Assembly (NCBI GenBank): GCA_942159475.1
Contig: OW804097.1
Location: 38,886,298 to 38,950,297, forward strand
Reading direction: 5' to 3'
Length of the DNA: 64,000 bases
Origin: Sthenelais limicola
Taxonomy: Eukaryota; Annelida; Polychaeta; Phyllodocida; Sigalionidae
Shown in pieces: positions 1 to 9,367 of the stretch. The notes beneath the pieces were generated by a model that was not told the origin of the DNA, searched no databases, and worked only from the letters and a program-made list of their open reading frames with translations. Numbering within the stretch: position 1 is the first letter of the stretch; every line of letters begins with the position of its first letter. The translations under genes were made by a program, and so were the position numbers.

Positions 1-2211
1 GTCGAGGCAAGGGTTGAGCATGAACGATGGTATCAGGCATATGAGCCAGGCTAACAAAACGGGTAAAGTAGGCACATTTTACCAAACAATTCTTTTCTAT
101 TTGACTCCAGAAACTAGTCATTAAGAATTGTTATACACATAATACACTTTAGCTGTATACACAAAATAGTGGACTCCGTTATGTGAAAGTGAAACAATTA
201 AATATATTTGTTGTTGGTCATGAAAATGTAGGAAATAAATATTCAAAGCTATCGCCATTTTAAAAGAAAAACTGTTCAATGGTTGTTTATGTTTTAAAAA
301 AATGAGAATGAGGATTTATGTATACTACATTAGTCTATTCAATAATAGGCAACTCCTCGAAAATGCAAGTTCACCTGATTGTAATTTAAGCCACTGTAAA
401 TATGGTTCTTGTTCAATTTTCGTAAAATAAAACGCTATGTATGTAACTAACCACATGGGCATTTCATATATAAATTAAGCCACTTCAGGACACTTGAGAA
501 TTAATATACTAGTGGTAGTAAAATACCTTTGCAACAGCGCCAAAAGATTTCTTTTACCATTACAGCAAAATTTCCAGGATACCGTATGTGTCTATGAGTT
601 GCTTCTTAAAGTCCGGACATTGTTGAATGCACTTGAATGTTTAAGGGTTTTGCCTTTTACTGATTTCATTCTCAATGTATGTCCCTAGAATAGCCTCTGT
701 ACATATGATTTGTGTTTATAAACTTAATGTTTCCTTTAGACGGCAAATGTTCTGTTTAAAGCAATGTAAATCCCGCTCACATAATCGACATACCATTTGT
801 GTGTGTGTGGTCCATTGGGAGAAGATCTATAAAGTAGAGAATAATTCATTTCGTGGCGGTTCCCCTGTGGCCTGTGCTTGATGTGTGTAAATGATTGAAC
901 ACTCTGAGAACTGAGAGAAATGGGTTCTTGGGTCAGCCATACAGGGGAGGTTCAAGATGGGGGTTAATCGGGCCCATCAACCCCTACTGTAATCCGTCAT
1001 CTTGGTACGATACATAATAATATACATACATGTTTTATATGTTGATTTTGCCATTTAACTAATTCAGCACAGGAATATGGTGTGTGATGCGGCGAGATCA
1101 ACCCTTGGATGACCGTGATATAACCCTTGTATAACATATCGCCATATTTTATTATGTGTTTGTCTAGATGTAGCTGACCGCTCAGGGACCATGTGTTTCT
1201 GAGCGTGACAAAGCAGTCATTCTAGCACAGATGGTGCTGCCCCAAGTTCGCTGTTGCCAGTACCACCTGTCTTCTGTAAAAAACGCCTTGTGCACATACA
1301 TAGACACACATATTTTTATTCAGAATACGTTGAACGGTTGTAATGCATATTGAGTTTTACATAACAGATATTACTAGAGAAGCTGGGCGGTCAAAAGACC
1401 AGAGACATGATATTGTTGTTGGCTGCACTTTCGCCATCTCCCTCAAGGCACAAGAGAACGACCATTAGTATACGAGTCGACCTAATCCAGGCCAAACAAT
1501 CTGTAAAAAAACTGTTGCAAAATATGACAGTGGACTTGATTTCATTGCCTAATCTGGGTCTTAAAGACTAATGACCGACATTGAGGGGCTACTGGTGCAC
1601 TTTTATGTGCTAGTTCTGAGGTGAAGCCAAGACAACTGAATGGAGGTTATTAGTCATTGTAGTGATACTGTGTATATAGGTACCAGTGCCTCCCCCAATC
1701 CTCCTTTCAAGTAAAAGCTTTCTGAACCTACAACAAGGAGGTATCCCCTGGGTATTAAGAATGATGGAGTAAATGACAAAAATATTGAACAATGAGCATG
1801 TTTTGTGTGATAATAATGGATTTATTGTCAGCTCTATCCGTATTATGATTGATGGGTCTACAATAATTCATGTATGGAATTAAAGACTCCACTGCCACCT
1901 TCTAAATCTTAGCTTCATAATTAGTATCTATATTCCATGCATTATAATCGAGCTGATTAAATGATCATAAATATTCAAGATACCCTGTAAATGATTGATT
2001 GTCAAGTGTTTTGTTGTAGCTCTGGGTTGGTGTGACATAGCTGAGCACCAGACATCTAGCGGAAATGTTCTAGGTTTACGCCTATGTTTTTGCTTGTCTT
2101 TTTACCAATTACTAATTATTTAATTACGTCAGCGTAAACAATTCATTAATAGTTTTATTTGTGGAGTCTTCTGGTAGCTCTATTTTCTTCAGAATACAAT
2201 ATCATTATAGG
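1..2211. other. AT-rich non-coding flank
   Basis: No coding exon, RNA gene or clear mobile element was recognised. Short open frames near 494-881 have low-complexity composition and resemble no family I know. This is the 3'-side flank of the YR retrotransposon that begins at 2212. Confidence 0.5.
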
Positions 2212-2302
2212 ATATATGGCTTGGACGCCCGCACTACGCTGGAATGAAGACACAACGGAGGAATGGCCTTGAAACCTTCATCAGGAGGTTTTATTTTCAC
2301 CA
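2212..2302 (-). repeat. B2 split direct repeat (91 bp), outer 3' terminus
   Basis: Matches B1 at 2524-2614 with a constant offset of 312 and one visible difference (G at 2231, A at 2543, in a CpG context). A 22-bp unique spacer (2303-2324) separates it from A2. It forms the 3' end of the element in the minus orientation. Confidence 0.9.
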
Positions 2303-2324
2303 TAAACAGATACATATATAAAGA

Positions 2325-2523
2325 AAAAAATTATACGTGTGGCGTGGGCGGAGAAGCGGTTGAGAGTGGAAGGATAAGGTGGGCGTGGAAGGATTGGGAC
2401 TGTGACGTCATAGGTAAACACAGGGTCGACGTCATAAGCGGGACCAAGGGGGGCGTGGTTACCTAGGCGGCGTAGTTAGGGGCGTGACTTCTCCAATATA
2501 AACGGAGATGTTTTCTCCTTCAC
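2325..2523 (-). repeat. A2 split direct repeat (199 bp)
   Basis: Matches A1 at 6434-6632 with a constant offset of 4109 and no difference visible by eye. It directly abuts B1 at 2523/2524. It carries the same GCGTGGGCGG and TGACGTCA motifs as A1. Confidence 0.92.
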
Positions 2524-2614
2524 ATATATGGCTTGGACGCCCACACTACGCTGGAATGAAGACACAACGGAGGAATGGCCTTGAAACCTTCATCAGGAGG
2601 TTTTATTTTCACCA
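2524..2614 (-). repeat. B1 split direct repeat (91 bp)
   Basis: Inner copy of the B repeat, just past the stop codon of the recombinase frame. Together with A2 it forms the B1-A2 junction that reproduces the joined ends of the element. Confidence 0.9.
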
Positions 2615-2632
2615 AAAGAGGCCAAACCGAAG

Positions 2633-3586
2633 TCACTTGTGAGAAGAAAGATGATCAGCAATGAACGAATCAACTTTAAGCTTGGTGTCCAACTCGGGCG
2701 TGATGTAAGAATCCACACATGAAGAACGCCAATTACCTCGCGCTTTAATGTCCGAAAGCTTAACGCCCATGGACGCCATATAAGTGGCGCCACCTCTCCT
2801 TAAAGATTGGGGGCTGAACACGCCTGATATGCCAGCACGTCGAAGAAGGGTTTGTAGAAACTTCTTAAAGTCATCGTAGGACGGAGATTCACGCCCAGAA
2901 GAAGAGAATAATAAAGCTGAAGGAGATAATTTTTCAGCAAAAACACATTTTTTCAGCCAATACACAGCGCATAAGGCGCAATCAGTGAGCATCACAACTG
3001 GGATAGTGAAGGGAGATGCTGAAGTTTTTGAAGATTTTACCGTGACAAGCACGCCCCAGGGAGTCACTGAGACGTCCTCACGGCGAAGAGTGTGGGGAGA
3101 AGGAACTATATGGCCCACTCTCAGCAAGGTCCTGAATAGGAAGATAATCATTGTCCACAACCTTGATTCTGACGCTGAAGTGTAGTTGACCTGACGGGAC
3201 ATCAGAAGAAGGTGGCGTGGCAATAGCGCTTCAGAAGGAACTGGCGACGCCCCTGGCAGGCGACTGACACCTTTTAACACTGACTTGATTGCTGGGTGAG
3301 ACATGGGAGGGCAGTCGATGAAACGTAGTCGCGCGCCAAACACCACGCCACTAAGGTAGGTAGAAACAGAAGAGACTTTCATGAAGGTGGCGAGGAAAGC
3401 TGCGAACATACACACCACGTCGACTTGTATAGGAGACGACGGGAGGTTGTTATCACATATAAATTTACTAAATAGACGCCACTGGCGTTCTCTTTGTTCC
3501 AGCGTCGACGGCGCCACAGAAGATACTTGTAGTTGGTGGACCCTCTTCATCCACGCTGACATGCCTATCATAATGACAAGGAACAT
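2633..3586 (-). CDS. Tyrosine recombinase (integrase) of the Ngaro-like element
   Basis: Site-specific recombinase expected to integrate the circular DNA form of the element. The frame is open from 3631; the first ATG is at 3586, giving about 317 residues. Numbered from 3631, the C-terminal half carries the phage-integrase signature: first catalytic Arg at about 171 (LLRVGHI), a Lys-containing strand (VKSSKT) at about 199-204, box II SLRRGGAT with Arg at about 278, GNW at about 299-301 and the Tyr nucleophile at about 309 (DSYI). The His usually found in the HxxR of box II is Gln here (Q275, codon CAA). The N-terminal half looks like a SAM-like DNA-binding domain (LEQRERQWRLFSKF). The frame overlaps the end of the RT frame by up to about 160 nt in a different (+1) phase, so expression may need frameshifting, re-initiation or a separate transcript. 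Family assignment is firm; activity is uncertain because of the His substitution. Confidence 0.9.
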   Translation of the reverse strand: MFLVIMIGMSAWMKRVHQLQVSSVAPSTLEQRERQWRLFSKFICDNNLPSSPIQVDVVCMFAAFLATFMKVSSVSTYLSGVVFGARLRFIDCPPMSHPAIKSVLKGVSRLPGASPVPSEALLPRHLLLMSRQVNYTSASESRLWTMIIFLFRTLLRVGHIVPSPHTLRREDVSVTPWGVLVTVKSSKTSASPFTIPVVMLTDCALCAVYWLKKCVFAEKLSPSALLFSSSGRESPSYDDFKKFLQTLLRRAGISGVFSPQSLRRGGATYMASMGVKLSDIKARGNWRSSCVDSYITPELDTKLKVDSFIADHLSSHK

Positions 3587-5552
3587 CAGTAAAACAACAC
3601 AATCCAGCTTGCGATAATATAGTAAAGTCAAAAGGCATTTTCATATAAGGAAGGCGTGATAAAAAGTCTGCCACTACATTATTCTTGGTGTTAATGTATT
3701 GAGGAAGAAGTTCAATATCGTAGATGAAAGTGATCCAATAAAGTTCGTATAACCACTGCATGCAAGTCTTATTAGAACTCACGCCCGTAGTTAACATTGC
3801 CACGACTTGTGTGTTATCTATGAAGCAATGGACTCGGGAACCTCTCAACAAGTCCTTCCAGCGTTTGACGCCCACTAACACCGGATAAAGCTCCTGCACG
3901 TTAATATTGTCCACACGAACATTCTCAGTAGGGGCGTCAATTAAATGACTACAATCCGTATCTGACCAAGGTACTACACATGCTTCCCAGGCGCCTGCAA
4001 GCCAATCTGCGCCGAGAAAAGCGCCGAACCCCTTACTTGAAGCGTCAGACACTAGGGGAAGATGAAATTCAGGTTTCTTTAATAACCTCACACCGTTAAA
4101 CACTTTGCAGAAACCATTCCACCACATGATATCCTGGCGGAAGGCGTCTGATATGGGCGACCTGGTCAAGCGTTTGCACAGAAGAATCTTATATAAGTCG
4201 AATAGACGCCTACAGAACGTGCGGCCTCCCTTGAAAACTGACGCACAGTGGGCCAGATACCCACACAAACACTCCAAGTCCTTCTTAGAGATGAATTTGG
4301 CGTCTACAACAGTCGATAGCAGACGACGAAGCTTGGTTAATTTCCCATCGGGCAGACTCAGGGTCATCCCAACCGAGTCAATGGTGAAACCCAAGTAAAT
4401 GCACTCAGTACTGGGCGTAGTAACTTTCTTCCACGCCACGTGAAAGCCTAGATAACGCAGGAGGACAATGAGAGTGTCTCTGGACTGGGTACAGGAGGGC
4501 AAATCGGGAGAGCATAGGAAAAAATCATCTAAGTAATTAACCACACGTATATTACACAAATTGAACATGGTAAATGCAATGAGGTTAGAAATACTGTCGA
4601 ATACACAAGGCCCAATTCTAAGACCAAAACATAAACGATTATCAGTTAGATATTCTTCCTTACCATTTATAACCCATCTGAAGCCACATAAGTTACGATG
4701 ACTAGGATTAATGGCGACGGCACGATAGGCCGACTTAATATCAACCACGCCCATAAATGAACCTTCTTCTACCATATCAGTTGCATCGTCAATACTATTA
4801 TAAGTAAAATTACGTACAAGAGAGTCACAGTGAAAGTTCACTGAGTCAGAATCGGGCCGAGAACAATCTGTAATTGGTCTGAGACCACCGTCAGCTTTGG
4901 CAACTGCTCCCAGGGCGTGAATACACTTTGGCTTGTCTCTCACTACTGAAACACAGCCTTCTAAAATTTCATTTTCGACTATGGTATCCATCTTGGAACG
5001 AGCTGGTTCCTCAAGAATCGATGAGTAATTTACACAGTCGTACGCCTGAACTGGCGAATCTACGACGTCAAAGCCGTCAATAATACCGTAGAAAACTTCT
5101 ATATAGCGATTAAAAACTGCACAACCTTGAAGGCTTAAAATTGCCGCAAATCTACACGGCTTCAACTGCACGGGAATACACCCGAGCGTATGAATACAAG
5201 TGCAAGTACCATCAAAACATTTACTAAAAACCTTCACCGAACGATCGTTCGGGGAAATTGGCGTGGAAAACACCACGCCATCACAAGAAATATTACATTC
5301 ATCGCGATAAAATTCGGCAACAGCCTTGCAAATATAATGGTGAACACAATCACTATCACAAGAAGTCTCAATATCACCTGGATGGAATAAACCGGGGGGA
5401 AAATCCTCTTGCAGCGTAGTGGAAACACTAGCCACTAAGTCCTTGACGGCCATCTTACCTTCTAAACTCTCCTCCAACGCCGGAGAATCAGATACTGAGT
5501 TTAAAGCAATAACAGAGATGGCGCCACTACCCCGACTTACCCCTGCCGCATC
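3468..5552 (-). CDS. Reverse transcriptase-RNase H polyprotein of the Ngaro-like element
   Basis: Copies the element RNA into DNA and degrades the RNA strand. Taken from the first codon after the gag amber stop (5552); the first in-frame ATG is at 5453 (AAG ATG GCC), an alternative independent start. Residues below are counted from codon 5477. RT motif A is VVDIKSAY (Asp 246), RLCFGLRIGP lies at 281-290, and the catalytic box is YLDD at 315-318. RNase H follows, with acidic residues Asp 478 (SDAS), Glu 529 (QEL), Asp 554 (FIDN) and Asp 604 (ADFLSR). This RT/RH order and the motif style match DIRS/Ngaro elements. No protease, endonuclease or methyltransferase domain is seen. The frame is intact. 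The C-terminal ~50 residues overlap the start of the recombinase frame. Upstream it is in the same frame as gag, so a Gag-RT fusion by readthrough is possible. Confidence 0.92.
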   Translation of the reverse strand, partial: DAAGVSRGSGAISVIALNSVSDSPALEESLEGKMAVKDLVASVSTTLQEDFPPGLFHPGDIETSCDSDCVHHYICKAVAEFYRDECNISCDGVVFSTPISPNDRSVKVFSKCFDGTCTCIHTLGCIPVQLKPCRFAAILSLQGCAVFNRYIEVFYGIIDGFDVVDSPVQAYDCVNYSSILEEPARSKMDTIVENEILEGCVSVVRDKPKCIHALGAVAKADGGLRPITDCSRPDSDSVNFHCDSLVRNFTYNSIDDATDMVEEGSFMGVVDIKSAYRAVAINPSHRNLCGFRWVINGKEEYLTDNRLCFGLRIGPCVFDSISNLIAFTMFNLCNIRVVNYLDDFFLCSPDLPSCTQSRDTLIVLLRYLGFHVAWKKVTTPSTECIYLGFTIDSVGMTLSLPDGKLTKLRRLLSTVVDAKFISKKDLECLCGYLAHCASVFKGGRTFCRRLFDLYKILLCKRLTRSPISDAFRQDIMWWNGFCKVFNGVRLLKKPEFHLPLVSDASSKGFGAFLGADWLAGAWEACVVPWSDTDCSHLIDAPTENVRVDNINVQELYPVLVGVKRWKDLLRGSRVHCFIDNTQVVAMLTTGVSSNKTCMQWLYELYWITFIYDIELLPQYINTKNNVVADFLSRLPYMKMPFDFTILSQAGLCCFTDVPCHYDRHVSVDEEGPPTTSIFCGAVDAGTKRTPVASI

Positions 5553-6401
5553 CTATTTGGAGGCCTTGGTCGACGCACAGGTCTTCGCTCCGTGCTCAGC
5601 TGAGCCGCATGAAGAGCATCGGTGGCCGTAGTCGCATTGAGACCTGGTACATCCACCAGCGTTAAACTTGAAACACGTCCGTTCCTTGGAAGGCTTGGAT
5701 TTTACAGAAGATTTCGACGCAGCAGCTTTGCGTGAATTTTCATAGGAATAGTAGCGCAATACCTCCTCCTGGCGTGTATCGCCGAAAGCGACCAGACCTT
5801 TCTTGTTGGCCCTAGATCTGACTGCTTGATCATACGCCAACGACGCCTTGAGGGTGTACATGGCTGAAGCATCCTTCTCGGTCATGGTGACACAGTGAGA
5901 CAACACACTAGACAATTCTTCTACAGGGCGTGAGTCGGCAATTAACCTCTCCATAAGCTTCAAGGACAGCAGCAAAAGTTCATTAAAGTTTTCAACTGTC
6001 TCACCCTTGTCGATGACCGATTCGCGGTCGAAAGGCCCGGACCTCTTCCTAGAAGAACTGCGCCGACGACGGTGAGATGACGAGCCCGCTGTATAAATGG
6101 AACTCTCTCTACTGTGAGATGACTCTTCCTCATCCAGATCCCGACGAGACTTCCTGCCCTTATCTTCATTGATTTGAATTTCACTATCAGAGGAGCCTAC
6201 TGACGACTCGGGCTTCTTTTCTAGCGCCTGAACTGCCGTCAGGATTCGACTGACCATGTCTTCCAGCCCTTCTACACGCCCAGTAAGTTGACTTGTTTTC
6301 TCTCCTTCTAGCTTCGCCACCTCAGCTATCAATTTACGATTGCAATGCAATCCTGTCGGAGCATCGTGCTCAATTCCGCAGGGCGTGCAATATCTACCCA
6401 T
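5553..6401 (-). CDS. Gag-like nucleocapsid protein of the Ngaro-like element
   Basis: Likely structural RNA-binding protein that packages the element RNA. The frame is open upstream into the A1 repeat, but the first ATG is at 6401, with a good context (AAGATGG), giving 282 residues. An N-terminal Cys/His cluster (C5, C8, H12, H19, C20) may bind zinc. Next come a short coiled-coil-like stretch (LEGLEDMVSRI type) and an Arg/Ser-rich basic segment near 110-125. The C-terminus has a CCCH finger (C243-x7-C251-x4-C256-x3-H260) followed directly by a CCHC knuckle (C262-x2-C265-x4-H270-x4-C275). The stop is a single TAG (5553-5555), with no other stop before RT in the same frame. The assignment rests on position, the zinc fingers and the basic domain; Gag proteins of this group are poorly conserved. 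Confidence 0.8.
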   Translation of the reverse strand: MGRYCTPCGIEHDAPTGLHCNRKLIAEVAKLEGEKTSQLTGRVEGLEDMVSRILTAVQALEKKPESSVGSSDSEIQINEDKGRKSRRDLDEEESSHSRESSIYTAGSSSHRRRRSSSRKRSGPFDRESVIDKGETVENFNELLLLSLKLMERLIADSRPVEELSSVLSHCVTMTEKDASAMYTLKASLAYDQAVRSRANKKGLVAFGDTRQEEVLRYYSYENSRKAAASKSSVKSKPSKERTCFKFNAGGCTRSQCDYGHRCSSCGSAEHGAKTCASTKASK

Positions 6402-6433
6402 CTTAAAATCGGAACTTGACTCAAAATCACGCC

Positions 6434-6632
6434 AAAAAATTATACGTGTGGCGTGGGCGGAGAAGCGGTTGAGAGTGGAAGGATAAGGTGGGCGTGGAAG
6501 GATTGGGACTGTGACGTCATAGGTAAACACAGGGTCGACGTCATAAGCGGGACCAAGGGGGGCGTGGTTACCTAGGCGGCGTAGTTAGGGGCGTGACTTC
6601 TCCAATATAAACGGAGATGTTTTCTCCTTCAC
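6434..6632 (-). repeat. A1 split direct repeat (199 bp), 5' terminus and probable promoter
   Basis: Starts the element in the minus orientation, immediately upstream of gag. The first ~30 bases contain a TATA-like stretch (tttatatt) between short complementary arms (ctcc...ggag). By analogy with LTRs this repeat should carry the promoter; that is inference. Confidence 0.88.
6451..6519. promoter_or_regulatory. EGR-type and CRE-type sites in the A1 repeat
   Basis: GCGTGGGCGG at 6451-6460 matches the EGR1/Zif268 consensus exactly. TGACGTCA at 6512-6519 is the palindromic CREB/ATF site. GGGCGTGG at 6490-6497 resembles a KLF/Sp box. The same sites recur in A2 at 2342-2351 and 2403-2410. Function is inferred from motif match only. 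Confidence 0.4.
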
Positions 6633-6967
6633 GAATGTTTAAGTGAACAATCTTCTGTTGGTTGTTATCACTTGTCCATTTAGCACCATACTCAAATAAG
6701 ATACAATGTAATTGCATTTAGGGTTATGTATAGACTCCTTCTTTAAGGGCTCCTGTGTTATATAAATGTATGTACAAATATGTAGGGAAGAACTCGCCAC
6801 ACCTCTAGGCCTACACATACAGAACCAGTTCAGCAACAACCTATATGTAAAAAGGCATAACGAAAATAAGAGGAAACAGAAGGAAAGGAGGACGAAAGGA
6901 AAATGTTTATTGTGGTGACTCTATGGATGACCATAGAATGGTTGAGGTGGTGAGACAACACAATCCC

Positions 6968-7033
6968 AGTAGCACAGATGGTATTAGCACTAGATAAGGC
7001 ATTACGAGAGTCAGAGGTTCAATTCCCACTTGA
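6968..7033 (+). repeat. tRNA-derived short repeat (pol III box A and box B)
   Basis: TAGCACAGATGG (6970-6981) fits box A and GGTTCAATTCC (7016-7026) is a perfect box B, at tRNA-like spacing. No clean acceptor stem or anticodon arm was found, so this is read as a tRNA-derived SINE head or tRNA pseudogene rather than a working tRNA. Confidence 0.5.
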
Positions 7034-7039
7034 GAAAAG

Positions 7040-8400
7040 CCAGAAACTTCTATTAAGAAATGTAATTACATTTTAATCATAACATCCCATTCTGAACTAT
7101 GTTGTGATTACAAAGAATGAACAGTTATTCAAAAGCACACACACAACCCTTGCTCACTTCATCCGTCATTGAATATGTTTTAACAATCCATAGCACTAAC
7201 ATATAAAATGTTGCAAATGATCACCAGTAAAGGGAAATTCCTAGTGTCTTTGGAACAATGACAAAAACAAAAAATATGGCTTTCTTAACAGGTTCACACA
7301 ATATAATAGGTGCCTGTTTAACTCTGGTTTAATATCAATAATAATGACCATGCATGATCGTTTTATTGTGATAATAATTGTGTTTTTCTCATTTTGTTAC
7401 AGCTTCACTTTGACTGCACCAATATCGTAGATGAGCGATCATTTAGTGGTAAGCAATATTCAAAGTTGTATATTATGTTGTAGGAGATGACATGATACAA
7501 AAGGAACTAGTACAAGTGAGGTGAAACAGTATTCAACAATACATAGTAGTATAATATGCCAGATCCTAGAAGATCATCCGTGCAATGCCAAGTCTACTGG
7601 CCTCAGAATACATCATAGAAGAACAAGTGAGCAAAAGGTTCTTCAAACCGATAACAATTAGTGGCGGATCAAGAATGGAATAGGCATTCCGATCCTCTAC
7701 CTCAAACCATGGGGATAATTCCCAGAGGTCTAGAGTTAAGAATCGTTCACCATACAGACACCTAGACATACAGACATCTATTGTGGACAAATATACCCAG
7801 TGCCCTTTATGCTGTAAATTCATATTATAGTGACTCCTTTTCAATCCGACCACCTCGGCATTGTAGGCCCTTGAATCTAGTCCCTAAAGAGGGTCTATAA
7901 TAAAGAGTTTTACTGCACTTACATGTAGCTGATCTGAGTTCAAGTCTATAATCACCCTTCTGAATGCCTAACCTTTAAGACAGATTAGAGATTGTCTTAC
8001 TACAGCCCAATAATACACGCATGTAGCAGACTAGTATACACTGCTAAGCATGTAAATATAAGCGGGGTGAGGGTTTCAAATAGAGAATGGAGGTAAAAGC
8101 ATTGGCAATGTTGCTGACACACAACAACACCCCAGACATGCCACCACGCCAGCAGTGATGAATTGATTTTCTACCTTATACTCAGCCAGCTTGTCAAGGG
8201 CCTAGTCAGCCAAACTTACAACTCAAGCATACAAACATGTGCCTGTGGGCTCTTTTCCATTGTGGTATTCTAGACGGATTCTTTCTTGAATTCTAGATTT
8301 AGAAGAATAAGTAATTTCAATACACTTGAATTGATTTTATTTCTTCTCCTGTTCAGCTACTGATTCAGAAAACCGTGGTATTCCAGCAATTACAATTGTC
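7040..8400. other. Non-coding stretch
   Basis: AT-rich sequence without recognisable exons or repeats. The minus-strand open frame at 7566-7853 has no family resemblance that I can see. Confidence 0.4.
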
Positions 8401-8401
8401 T

Positions 8402-8701
8402 TTAAAATAATGTGGCATGTTTTACATGAATATTTGAAGAAATAATAATGTTGATGATGAAGAAAATTGGTAAGCCTTGAAATACACGAAGATTGTTTGA
8501 TTTTCCGAAATATGATTTTCTGTGTATAAATTTGAGACATTTAAAACCACTATTATACGATAAGTGTGTTTGTGTAAGTGACTTGTGTGCAGTTTCTACA
8601 GTTTTATTCTGGGTGCAAATGAAACTCAAACTTAGTACAATGGTTACAAGCATTGTGCCCAGAATGACTGAAACACCTGTCTCCAAGAACCGCATTTTCA
8701 T
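8402..8701 (-). CDS. Weak candidate: signal-anchor exon or small membrane protein
   Basis: An ATG-started open frame of 99 codons whose N-terminus has a short basic start (MKMRF), then about 20 hydrophobic residues (roughly 9-28) and then a polar stretch (QNKTVETAHKS). This is the pattern of a type II membrane protein first exon such as a Golgi enzyme. No downstream exon, clear splice donor or family match was found. A chance open frame is at least as likely. Confidence 0.15.
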   Translation of the reverse strand: MKMRFLETGVSVILGTMLVTIVLSLSFICTQNKTVETAHKSLTQTHLSYNSGFKCLKFIHRKSYFGKSNNLRVFQGLPIFFIINIIISSNIHVKHATLF

Positions 8702-8844
8702 TTCTTGCTTACAAGTGCTCCTCAGAAGGAAGACAGGAGGATATAATTATGTGCATTCAGGCCATGCATGTCGATAGCTGGAAAGAAGGTAATACCGATT
8801 ATCCTACACTTGCTGTGGTGCCCCTATTCTCCAGCATTGGCTTG

Positions 8845-8987
8845 GGCGGACTCCCATGCTCATAGAGTACACTCCTGAATTGCAGGTGTACTCTTTGAGC
8901 ATTCTGAGCGGACTCTTTAATGAAAGAGTCCGCTCCTAAGAGTCCTCTCAGATCCCTGGGCGGACTCTTTCATTAAAGAGTCCGCTC
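8845..8987. repeat. Cluster of palindromes built on GCGGACTCTTT
   Basis: Two hairpins lie 22 bases apart: 8906-8935 (13-bp arms, 4-nt loop) and 8958-8987 (same arms, one mismatch). Each is almost the reverse complement of the other, so the block is also one larger inverted repeat. A further partial unit, gggcggactc, is at 8845-8854. It abuts the tRNA-derived repeat at 9022. Confidence 0.75.
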
Positions 8988-9021
8988 AGGTATCTGTTAC
9001 AAAGAATTTTGAACTAGGATT

Positions 9022-9165
9022 GGCCTGGATTCGAACCCAGGACCTCTCACATAAGTATAGGCTGGCAAGTAGAGTTGAAGGCTCTACCCACTCGGCCACA
9101 GAGGCACAGATATGATCTGTTGTATATAGCATAGTATGATTCCTGAAATGGAAAATGTGATGTGT
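9022..9165 (-). repeat. tRNA-derived SINE copy 1
   Basis: On the minus strand it has a box A-like GTGGCCGAGTGGGTAG and a perfect T-arm (CCTGG-GTTCGAA-TCCAGG, 9023-9039). A homologous copy at 9368 shares the T-arm, the CAACTCTACTTGC block and about 50 bases on the plus-strand side beyond the tRNA-like part. The shared non-tRNA part supports a SINE rather than a tRNA gene. Confidence 0.65.
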
Positions 9166-9367
9166 CACAGGAAAATGAGTCATGCGGAGTCCAATGATGG
9201 TAAAAAGTGGGGTGAAGTATATTTTATTTAACCAGTAGGAATTTTGTGCAGTTATATAATTATATAACTATGCTTATACACTGAGTTAAAAACTGAGGAA
9301 TGAAAAACCAAATAATTAATCAATAGAAATTTAGAATTTGATTTTGAGTTTATCATAAACAAAAATG

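Larger units (their letters stand above)
2212..6632 (-). mobile_element. Complete Ngaro-like tyrosine-recombinase retrotransposon with split direct repeats
   Basis: A 4,421-bp element read on the minus strand: A1 repeat (6434-6632), gag, RT/RNase H, tyrosine recombinase, B1 (2524-2614), A2 (2325-2523), B2 (2212-2302). This A1...B1A2B2 order is the split-direct-repeat layout known from Ngaro and PAT-like elements, which integrate circular DNA with a tyrosine recombinase. The termini are fixed by the sequence: the outer end of A1 (cttcac) and the outer end of B2 (atatatgg) are joined at the internal A2/B1 junction (2523/2524), as a circle junction would be. The A repeats look identical over 199 bp and the B repeats differ at one base in 91. 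No methyltransferase domain (typical of DIRS1/PAT) was seen, which favours Ngaro. There is no target-site duplication, as expected for YR integration. All three frames are open apart from the amber codon between gag and RT, so this is probably a young copy. Exact clade assignment needs a phylogeny. Confidence 0.9.

Noticed and set aside
8493..8777. Plus-strand 94-codon frame
   Set aside because: Antisense to a weak exon candidate, no ATG-context or domain support, composition like non-coding DNA.
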